A DNA stretch of 64,000 nt from Pseudoalteromonas atlantica (GTDB taxonomy: Bacteria; Pseudomonadota; Gammaproteobacteria; Enterobacterales; Alteromonadaceae). This document shows, one piece after another, positions 57,631 through 64,000 of the stretch. The DNA lies in contig BJUT01000013.1 of the NCBI GenBank assembly GCA_007988745.1, forward strand, positions 18,430 through 82,429, in the 5' to 3' direction. The notes under the pieces were generated by a model. The model was given only the letters and a program-made list of their open reading frames with translations, searched no databases and was not told where the DNA came from. Position 1 is the first letter of the stretch. Each line of letters opens with the position of its first letter. The translations under genes and the position numbers were made by a program.

Positions 57631-59991
57631 TTATTGGTTTTTCGGTGTTTCGACTGAAAAACTCTCAACAGGATGCACTAAAGCTAACTTTAATACTTCA
57701 TCAATCCATGTAACTGGGTGAACATCTAAGCCTGCCAGTACGTTATCTGGGATCTCTTTTAAGTCACGTTCGTTAATTTTAGGAATGATGACTGTTTTAA
57801 TTCCACCACGGTGTGCAGCAAGTAGTTTCTCTTTTAAACCACCAATAGGCAGTACTTCACCGCGCAGTGTTATTTCACCTGTCATTGCTACATCGGCTTT
57901 AACGGGGTTACCTGTTAAGCTAGATACTAAACCCGTTACCATTGCTGCACCGGCGCTTGGACCATCTTTAGGGGTCGCACCCTCGGGTACATGCACATGA
58001 ATGTCGCGTTTTTCGTAAAAATCGTTATTAATACGGAACGTATCAGCACGATTACGAACCACCGTCATGGCCGCTTGTATCGACTCTTGCATTACATCGC
58101 CTAGTGAGCCTGTGTAGCTTAGTTTGCCTTTACCTGGCACAGCCGCACATTCAATGGTCAGTAAATCGCCGCCTACTTCGGTCCACGCTAAGCCTGTTAC
58201 CTGGCCAATGCGATCGCCGTCTTCGGCTTTACCGTAGTCGTAGCGCTGTACACCTAAAAACTCTTCTAGGTTATCTTGATTGATAGTGACTGTTTTAGTC
58301 TCTTTATCAAGTAAGATATTTTTAACGGCTTTACGACAGAGTTTAGATACTTCGCGCTCTAAATTACGTACGCCCGCTTCACGCGTGTAGTAACGAATAA
58401 TGCCAATAATTGCACTGTCTTCTATTACTAGCTCAGAAGGTTTTAAACCATTGCGTTTAACTTGCTTAGTAATTAAGTGCTCTTTTGCAATGTTTAGCTT
58501 TTCATCTTCGGTGTAACCCGATAAGCGAATAACTTCCATTCTGTCCAATAATGGACCAGGAATATTAAAGCTGTTTGATGTTGCTACAAACATTACATCC
58601 GATAAATCGTAATCAACTTCTAAGTAGTGATCAGCAAAGTGGCTGTTTTGCTCCGGATCGAGCACCTCTAATAGTGCTGATGCTGGGTCGCCGCGCATAT
58701 CTGATGACATTTTGTCGATTTCATCTAACAAGAATAATGGGTTTTTAACGCCCACTTTTGTCATGTTTTGAATCAGCTTACCTGGCATAGAGCCAATGTA
58801 AGTACGACGATGACCACGAATTTCAGCTTCGTCGCGTACGCCACCTAATGCCATACGAACATATTTACGACCCGTAGAGCGTGCAATAGACTGCCCGAGT
58901 GACGTTTTACCTACACCCGGTGGTCCTACTAAACATAAAATAGGCCCTTTAAGCTTATTGGTACGTTGTTGCACCGCGAGGTATTCAATTATGCGTTCTT
59001 TAACTTTATCTAAGCCATGGTGATCGCTATCAAGAATTTTTTGCGCGCCTGCTAAGTCTTTTTTCACTTTAGAGCGTTTTTTCCATGGTACGTTAATTAA
59101 CGTATCAATGTATGAACGCACTACAGTGGCCTCTGCAGACATTGGCGACATCATTTTAAGCTTATTAAGCTCAGCTGATGCTTTTTCTTTCGCTTCTTCT
59201 GGCATACCTGATTCTTCAATACGCTTTTTAAGCGCTTCAAATTCGTCAGGTACATCATCAAGCTCACCAAGTTCTTTTTGAATGGCTTTCATTTGCTCGT
59301 TGAGGTAGTACTCGCGCTGAGATTTTTCCATCTGCTTTTTCACGCGGGTACGAATTTTTTTCTCAACTTGCAATAAGTCTATCTCACCTTCCATCAGTGC
59401 CATTAAGTATTCTAAGCGCTCTGTAACGCTTGAAATTTCTAACACTTTTTGTTTTTCAGGCACTTTTAAGGGCATATGCGCTGCCATTGTATCGGCAAGG
59501 CGTGCTGGCTCATCAATACCTGAAACAGAGGTTAATACCTCAGGTGGAATTTTTTTATTAAGTTTTACATAGCCTTCAAACTGGCTAACAGCGCTGCGGA
59601 TGAAAATATCTTGCTCTTGCTCATCCACTGAATCAGATTCGATGAACTGAGCATTCGCTACAAAAAACTCATCGTTATCTACAAATTCTACAATTTGTGC
59701 GCGCTGCGTACCTTCAACTAAAACTTTAACTGTACCGTCTGGTAACTTTAATAACTGAAGTACAGTAGCAATAGTACCGATACGGTAAATATCGTCTTGC
59801 TCAGGTTCGTCTACAGTTGCATCTTTTTGTGCAACCAAGAAAATTTGTTTGTCTTTATCCATTGCCGCTTCGAGGCATTTTATTGATTTTTCACGGCCTA
59901 CAAAAAGCGGGATCACCATGTGCGGATATACCACAACATCGCGCAGTGCTAACACTGGGATTTCGACTCGATCGGTTCTCTCAAGCGTCAT
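57631..59991 (-). CDS. lon: ATP-dependent protease Lon
   Basis: Cytosolic AAA+ quality-control protease. I start at 59991 (MTLERTDRVEIPVLALRDVV), with AGAGAA upstream, giving 786 residues (E. coli 784); a frame from 60009 adds six residues. The N-domain covers about 1-310, Walker A GPPGVGKTS lies near 356, and the catalytic Ser-Lys dyad includes the serine of KDGPSAGAAM near 678. A heat-shock promoter is visible upstream. It precedes hupB. Confidence 0.97.
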   Translation of the reverse strand: MTLERTDRVEIPVLALRDVVVYPHMVIPLFVGREKSIKCLEAAMDKDKQIFLVAQKDATVDEPEQDDIYRIGTIATVLQLLKLPDGTVKVLVEGTQRAQIVEFVDNDEFFVANAQFIESDSVDEQEQDIFIRSAVSQFEGYVKLNKKIPPEVLTSVSGIDEPARLADTMAAHMPLKVPEKQKVLEISSVTERLEYLMALMEGEIDLLQVEKKIRTRVKKQMEKSQREYYLNEQMKAIQKELGELDDVPDEFEALKKRIEESGMPEEAKEKASAELNKLKMMSPMSAEATVVRSYIDTLINVPWKKRSKVKKDLAGAQKILDSDHHGLDKVKERIIEYLAVQQRTNKLKGPILCLVGPPGVGKTSLGQSIARSTGRKYVRMALGGVRDEAEIRGHRRTYIGSMPGKLIQNMTKVGVKNPLFLLDEIDKMSSDMRGDPASALLEVLDPEQNSHFADHYLEVDYDLSDVMFVATSNSFNIPGPLLDRMEVIRLSGYTEDEKLNIAKEHLITKQVKRNGLKPSELVIEDSAIIGIIRYYTREAGVRNLEREVSKLCRKAVKNILLDKETKTVTINQDNLEEFLGVQRYDYGKAEDGDRIGQVTGLAWTEVGGDLLTIECAAVPGKGKLSYTGSLGDVMQESIQAAMTVVRNRADTFRINNDFYEKRDIHVHVPEGATPKDGPSAGAAMVTGLVSSLTGNPVKADVAMTGEITLRGEVLPIGGLKEKLLAAHRGGIKTVIIPKINERDLKEIPDNVLAGLDVHPVTWIDEVLKLALVHPVESFSVETPKNQ

Positions 59992-60038
59992 TATAGTTTC
60001 TCTTCGCACTTCATTTATTTAAAAGATTACTCAAGTAT

Positions 60039-60067
60039 ATGGGGATAATCTAATTAAAGTTCAACAA
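60039..60067 (-). promoter_or_regulatory. Sigma32-type promoter of lon
   Basis: On the minus strand GTTGAAC is followed after about 14 bases by CCCCATAT, an exact match to the sigma32 -10 CCCCATNT and a near match to the -35 CTTGAA. It lies about 45 bases before the lon start. Coordinates may be off by two bases. Confidence 0.75.
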
Positions 60068-60096
60068 TTTTCCCCAACTCGTTCAAATTAATTATA

Positions 60097-60123
60097 AAAA
60101 AAGGAGCCTAAGGCTCCTTTTTT
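60097..60123 (-). terminator. Terminator after clpX
   Basis: AAGGAGCC-TTA-GGCTCCTT followed by T-rich sequence on the minus strand, 19 bases after the clpX stop. Confidence 0.8.
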
Positions 60124-60141
60124 ATACAAATAGCTTAAAAA

Positions 60142-61425
60142 CTACTCTGATGCAGCTTTATCTTGATTATTGTTTTCATAAATCAAGATTGGGTCAGATT
60201 CACCTTTAATCACGGTTTCATCTATAACCACTTTGCTTACATCATCCATTGATGGCAGCTCATACATAGTATCAAGCAGTACGCCTTCAACAATTGAGCG
60301 AAGTCCGCGAGCACCTGTTTTACGCTCCATTGCTTTGTGAGCAATAGCGCTTAGTGCATCATCACGGAACTCTAATTCAACGTCTTCCATACCAAACAAT
60401 ACAGAGAACTGTTTAGTAATGGCGTTTTTAGGTTCACTTAATATTTGTACAAGTGCCGCTTCATCAAGCTCAGTTAATGTAGCAACAACAGGTAAACGAC
60501 CAATAAACTCAGGAATTAAGCCGTACTTAACTAAATCTTCTGGCTCTACGTCTTTAAATGTTTCGCTTAAAGAGCGGCTCGACGCTGACTCTTTAACGTT
60601 AACACCAAAGCCAATTCCGGTATTTTTATGGCTACGCTGTTCGATTACTTTATCTAGGCCTGCAAAGGCACCACCACAGATAAATAAAATCTTAGAGGTA
60701 TCAACCTGTAAAAACTCTTGCTGCGGGTGCTTACGACCACCTTGTGGTGGTACTGAGGCAACCGTGCCTTCAATTAGTTTAAGCAGCGCTTGTTGTACGC
60801 CCTCACCCGACACGTCACGTGTAATAGATGGGTTATCTGATTTACGCGAAATTTTGTCAATTTCATCAATGTAAACAATACCACGTTGCGCTTTTTCTAC
60901 GTCGTAATCACATTTTTGTAGCAGTTTTTGAATGATGTTTTCTACATCTTCACCTACATAGCCGGCTTCGGTTAGTGTAGTTGCATCTGCCATAGTAAAC
61001 GGTACATCAAGTAAACGCGCAAGTGTTTCTGCCAGTAATGTTTTACCACTACCTGTAGGGCCAATAAGCAAAATGTTACTTTTACCTAGTTCTACTTCTT
61101 GCTTTGTAGATTGGTTACGTAGGCGCTTGTAGTGATTGTATACCGCTACAGACAATACTTTTTTAGCATGGTCTTGACCAATTACGTAGTCATCTAAGTG
61201 ATTACGAATTTCTTTTGGCACAGGTAGTTTATCAGACGAATTATGCTTAGGAGCAATGTCTTTGATTTCTTCCCTGATAATATCGTTACACAGCTCTACA
61301 CATTCATCACAAATGTATACTGAAGGACCTGCAATTAATTTACGCACTTCGTGTTGGCTTTTGCCACAAAAAGAGCAGTATAACAATTTATTACTTTTGT
61401 CGCCGTCTGTAGGAGTGTCAGACAT
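60142..61425 (-). CDS. clpX: ClpXP ATPase subunit ClpX
   Basis: AAA+ unfoldase that feeds substrates into ClpP. The 427-residue protein (E. coli 424) has a four-cysteine zinc-binding domain ([23 protein letters not shown]), Walker A GPTGSGKT near residue 124, Walker [11 protein letters not shown] and the ClpP-contacting IGF loop (GIGFGVNVK). It lies 135 bases after clpP and probably shares its transcript. Confidence 0.97.
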   Translation of the reverse strand: MSDTPTDGDKSNKLLYCSFCGKSQHEVRKLIAGPSVYICDECVELCNDIIREEIKDIAPKHNSSDKLPVPKEIRNHLDDYVIGQDHAKKVLSVAVYNHYKRLRNQSTKQEVELGKSNILLIGPTGSGKTLLAETLARLLDVPFTMADATTLTEAGYVGEDVENIIQKLLQKCDYDVEKAQRGIVYIDEIDKISRKSDNPSITRDVSGEGVQQALLKLIEGTVASVPPQGGRKHPQQEFLQVDTSKILFICGGAFAGLDKVIEQRSHKNTGIGFGVNVKESASSRSLSETFKDVEPEDLVKYGLIPEFIGRLPVVATLTELDEAALVQILSEPKNAITKQFSVLFGMEDVELEFRDDALSAIAHKAMERKTGARGLRSIVEGVLLDTMYELPSMDDVSKVVIDETVIKGESDPILIYENNNQDKAASE

Positions 61426-61560
61426 TCAGCTACCTCTTTTATACGTTGGCTGCCAAATAAGGTTGGCAACTATTTCAAATTCGCTTTTAACTATACCAAA
61501 ATTTACTGGTTTTCGCATAGTAACTCAAAGTGGCAAGCAATTATTTGCTTGCCTACACGC

Positions 61561-62178
61561 TTACTTGCTTTCGCGACTTGTAAACACTGAGTCAACCAGG
61601 CCGTAATCTACAGCTTGTGATGCACTCATAAAGTTATCACGGTCAGTATCGCGTGAAATAACATCTAATGGCTGGCCTGTATGCTCTGCCATTAAGCGGT
61701 TAAGTTTGTCTTTAATAGACAGAATTTCTTTTGCGTGTATTTCAAAGTCAGATGCTTGACCTTGGAAACCACCTAACGGTTGGTGAATCATTACACGTGA
61801 GTTTGGTAAACAAAAACGCTTACCTTTAGCGCCAGCAGTAAGCAAAAATGCGCCCATGCTTGCCGCTTGGCCAACACAAATTGTACTTACATCTGGTTTG
61901 ATGAAGTTCATTGTATCGTAAATTGCCATACCAGCGGTTACCGAACCACCTGGTGAATTAATATATAAAAAGATATCTTTTTCAGGGTTCTCTGATTCTA
62001 AAAATAGCATTTGCGCTAAAATTAGGTTTGCCATGTTGTCTTCAACTTGGCCCGTTAAAAAGATAATTCGCTCTTTTAATAGACGCGAATAAATGTCATA
62101 CGAGCGCTCACCTTTAGCTGTTTGTTCAACAACCATAGGGACTAATGCATTTAGGGGATCTGTCATACCAGTGTTCAT
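61561..62178 (-). CDS. clpP: ClpP protease subunit
   Basis: Serine protease chamber that works with ClpX and ClpA. The 205-residue protein (E. coli 207) has the catalytic serine in GQAASMGAF near 107, the histidine in MIHQPLGG near 132 and an aspartate in SRDTDRDNF. The ATG at 62178 has AAGGA ten bases upstream; the ATG four codons later is also open. It follows tig by 163 bases. Confidence 0.97.
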   Translation of the reverse strand: MNTGMTDPLNALVPMVVEQTAKGERSYDIYSRLLKERIIFLTGQVEDNMANLILAQMLFLESENPEKDIFLYINSPGGSVTAGMAIYDTMNFIKPDVSTICVGQAASMGAFLLTAGAKGKRFCLPNSRVMIHQPLGGFQGQASDFEIHAKEILSIKDKLNRLMAEHTGQPLDVISRDTDRDNFMSASQAVDYGLVDSVFTSRESK

Positions 62179-62247
62179 ACTTTTTTAATTCCTTATGCGC
62201 TTATGCTTTTTCTTACTAAAGGAAGCATAGTTATCATTTTTCGCAAA

Positions 62248-62255
62248 TTATGGGG
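62248..62255 (-). promoter_or_regulatory. Possible sigma32 -10 of clpP
   Basis: CCCCATAA on the minus strand, about 70 bases before clpP, resembles CCCCATNT in seven of eight positions. No good -35 is present at the correct distance, so it is only a candidate. Confidence 0.25.
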
Positions 62256-62341
62256 CACAAACTAAAATGGCCCGGGCACACTGCATAAACAGAGTAACAC
62301 GAGCCATTTAATCGTTAGCGAGCGCTTAAGTCAATGACTTA

Positions 62342-63646
62342 TTAAGCACCTTGCTGAGGATTCATGATGTCATCAAATGCTTTTTCAACGTCAGACACGT
62401 TTGCTTTAGCTAAAATAGCTTCAACAGCTTGCTCTTCCATTGCAACATTACGCATTTGCTGCATAAGTTGATCATTTGCTTTGTAGTATTCTACTACTTC
62501 AGTTGGATCTTCGTAAGCAGATGCAACTGTAGCAATTAATGCTTCAACTTTTTCATCATCAACTTTGATATCGTTTGCTTTGATCACTTCACCTAGTAAT
62601 AGGCCAGTTTTAACGCGAGTTACAGCTTGCTCGTGGAACAATTCAGCTGGAAGCTCAGGCATGTTTTTAGCGTCGCCACCAAAACGTTGAGCTGCTTGCT
62701 GACGTAGTGCGTCAACTTCTTGATCAATAAGTGCTTTAGGCACTTCGATTTCGTTGTTTTCTAAAAGACCTTTAATCGCTTGGTCTTTCACGTTAGCTTT
62801 AACCGCTTGGTCTAGCTCACGTTTCATGTTCTTTTTAACTTCTTCTTTAAGCGCGTCTACGCCGCCTTCGGTAACACCGAACTTAGTTGCAAACTCTTCG
62901 CTTAATTCAGGTAGCTCTTGTGCTTCAACTTTTTTCACTGTGATAGTGAATTGAGCCGCTTTACCTTTCAGGTTTTCAGCGTGGTAATCTTCAGGGAAAG
63001 TTACATCAGCAACTACTTCTTCGCCTGCTTTTTTACCAACGATGTTGTCTTCAAAACCTGGGATCATACGACCTTGGCCAAGCTCAAGTGGGAAGTCTTC
63101 AGCTTTGCCGCCTTCAAACTCTTCACCGTCGATAGTACCTACGAAATCAACTGTTACACGGTCGTTTTCGCCAGCAGCTGCGTCAACATCAGCCCAAGAA
63201 GCGTGTTGCTTACGAAGTGTTTCTAGCATGTTTGCTAAATCTTCGTCAGTTACTGTTACTGCTGGTTTTTCTACTGCAATTTTGTCTAAACCTTGAACTT
63301 CAACTTCAGGGTATACTTCAAACGTTGCTGTAAACTCTAAATCTTTACCTGCTTCAAGTGATTTAGGTGCAAATGATGGTGCGCCAGCAGGATTAATTTT
63401 TTCAGCAACAATTGCTTCAATGTAGTTACGCTGCATTACTTCGCCAGCTACTTCTTGACGAACCGCAGGTCCAAAACGCTTGTTAATTACTGAAACTGGT
63501 ACTTTACCAGCACGGAAGCCATCGATACGCTGCGTTTTTGACAGTTGTTGTAAGCGTTTTTTTACTTCGGTCTCAACGTTCTCTGCAGGAACGGTGATGG
63601 TCAGACGGCGCTCAAGGCCTTGAGTCGTCTCAACAGAAACTTGCAT
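62342..63646 (-). CDS. tig: Trigger factor
   Basis: Ribosome-bound chaperone and prolyl isomerase. The 434-residue protein (E. coli 432) has the ribosome-binding motif region [17 protein letters not shown] near residues 43-60 and the FKBP-type domain (about 150-240) with [18 protein letters not shown] and [19 protein letters not shown] seven bases before the ATG. First gene of tig-clpP-clpX. Confidence 0.97.
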   Translation of the reverse strand: MQVSVETTQGLERRLTITVPAENVETEVKKRLQQLSKTQRIDGFRAGKVPVSVINKRFGPAVRQEVAGEVMQRNYIEAIVAEKINPAGAPSFAPKSLEAGKDLEFTATFEVYPEVEVQGLDKIAVEKPAVTVTDEDLANMLETLRKQHASWADVDAAAGENDRVTVDFVGTIDGEEFEGGKAEDFPLELGQGRMIPGFEDNIVGKKAGEEVVADVTFPEDYHAENLKGKAAQFTITVKKVEAQELPELSEEFATKFGVTEGGVDALKEEVKKNMKRELDQAVKANVKDQAIKGLLENNEIEVPKALIDQEVDALRQQAAQRFGGDAKNMPELPAELFHEQAVTRVKTGLLLGEVIKANDIKVDDEKVEALIATVASAYEDPTEVVEYYKANDQLMQQMRNVAMEEQAVEAILAKANVSDVEKAFDDIMNPQQGA

Positions 63647-64000
63647 GATTTACCTCAATATTCAATTTTGGCGACTGTTCGCCTTCCTTACAAACAAAGT
63701 AATCTTCATGAGTCTTGATAAATTTTAAAGCGATTTTTCACTAAAAAGCATCCGTCACTACCATGAGATCCCATTGCTGCTCTGCCCTTCGGGCACTATG
63801 TTAAACAATAGACGCGGCATTATAACCTAATAATTATGATAGTCGAGTGTAGGGGGCAATTATTTGGACTAGTTTAGCTACGATCGAGACCAACTGCGTA
63901 AAAAACAGACTAACTGGTTCGTTAAAGCGATATTTTAGTAGGAAGTAAATAGAAGTTATTGTTGAGTGATTACTCGTTTACTTTCTTTAAGGTTAAGAAA
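63647..64000 (-). other. Upstream region of tig, no gene seen
   Basis: These 354 bases hold no convincing reading frame on either strand. The tig leader, about 165 bases, contains two small perfect hairpins: GGCGA-ACAG-TCGCC close to the tig ribosome site and TGCCC-GAA-GGGCA about 150 bases before tig. The rest, 63825-64000, is AT-rich with no feature I can name. Confidence 0.5.
63819..63824 (-). promoter_or_regulatory. Likely -10 of the tig promoter
   Basis: A perfect TATAAT on the minus strand, about 173 bases before the tig start. The -35 at 17-18 bases (CTCGAC) is poor, so activity may depend on other factors. Transcription would start near 63812. Confidence 0.5.

Noticed and set aside
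63720-63800. tRNA-like segment in the tig leader
   Set aside because: Hairpins are present but no acceptor stem, anticodon loop or T-arm can be assembled.
1-64000. CRISPR, prophage, transposase or toxin-antitoxin genes
   Set aside because: No regularly spaced repeats, integrase, IS-type or toxin-like frames were found on either strand.

Overview
This 64 kb window is chromosomal housekeeping DNA from a gammaproteobacterium. AT-rich codon use, marine-type genes (BetT transporter, phenylalanine hydroxylase, methionine gamma-lyase) and gene order point to Alteromonadales, most likely Pseudoalteromonas; the genus is inferred from memory of that gene order, not from a search. No phage, transposase, CRISPR array, tRNA or rRNA was seen.

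Layout. 1-6.7 kb: start of a membrane protein running off the left edge, a frameshifted small secreted-protein gene, SRP RNA (ffs), a DUF3014 protein, a patatin-like phospholipase, a KefB-type antiporter and a diguanylate cyclase. 6.4-14.3 kb (minus strand): small membrane protein, tilS, accA, dnaE, rnhB, lpxB. 14.4-21.0 kb (plus): complete cytochrome bd locus cydA-B-X-D-C. 21.2-34.6 kb (minus): short rlpA-like lipoprotein, then lpxA, fabZ, lpxD, skp, bamA, rseP, dxr, cdsA, uppS, frr, pyrH, tsf, rpsB. 34.9-39.4 kb (plus): map, glnD, dapD. 39.7-44.4 kb: betT-type transporter, then phhB, phhA and a methionine gamma-lyase on the minus strand. 44.5-55 kb: ycjF, ycjX, pspC, pspB, pspA (minus) facing away from pspF-sapABCDF (plus), with a sigma54 promoter in front of pspA. 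55-63.6 kb (minus): ppiD, hupB, lon, clpX, clpP, tig.

The genes form a few functional blocks: envelope biogenesis (lipid A, BAM, isoprenoid and phospholipid precursors), translation factors, protein quality control (tig-clpPX-lon-ppiD, with a heat-shock type promoter on lon), envelope stress (Psp), and aerobic respiration at low oxygen (cytochrome bd).

The points most worth a second look are: (1) the lpxA-lpxB junction, normally continuous in gammaproteobacteria, is split by the oppositely oriented cyd locus; (2) a perfect 24-bp dyad sits at the expected cydA transcription start; (3) two diverged copies of a roughly 115-bp fold-back intergenic repeat, after cydC and after map, keep an internal hairpin through a paired change in stem length; (4) an inverted pair of GTAGGTTGGGTT-type repeats brackets the dapD terminator; (5) a one-base homopolymer frameshift breaks a signal-peptide protein at the left end. 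I see no wholly new multi-gene system here; the novelty candidates are the non-coding elements and the locus rearrangement.
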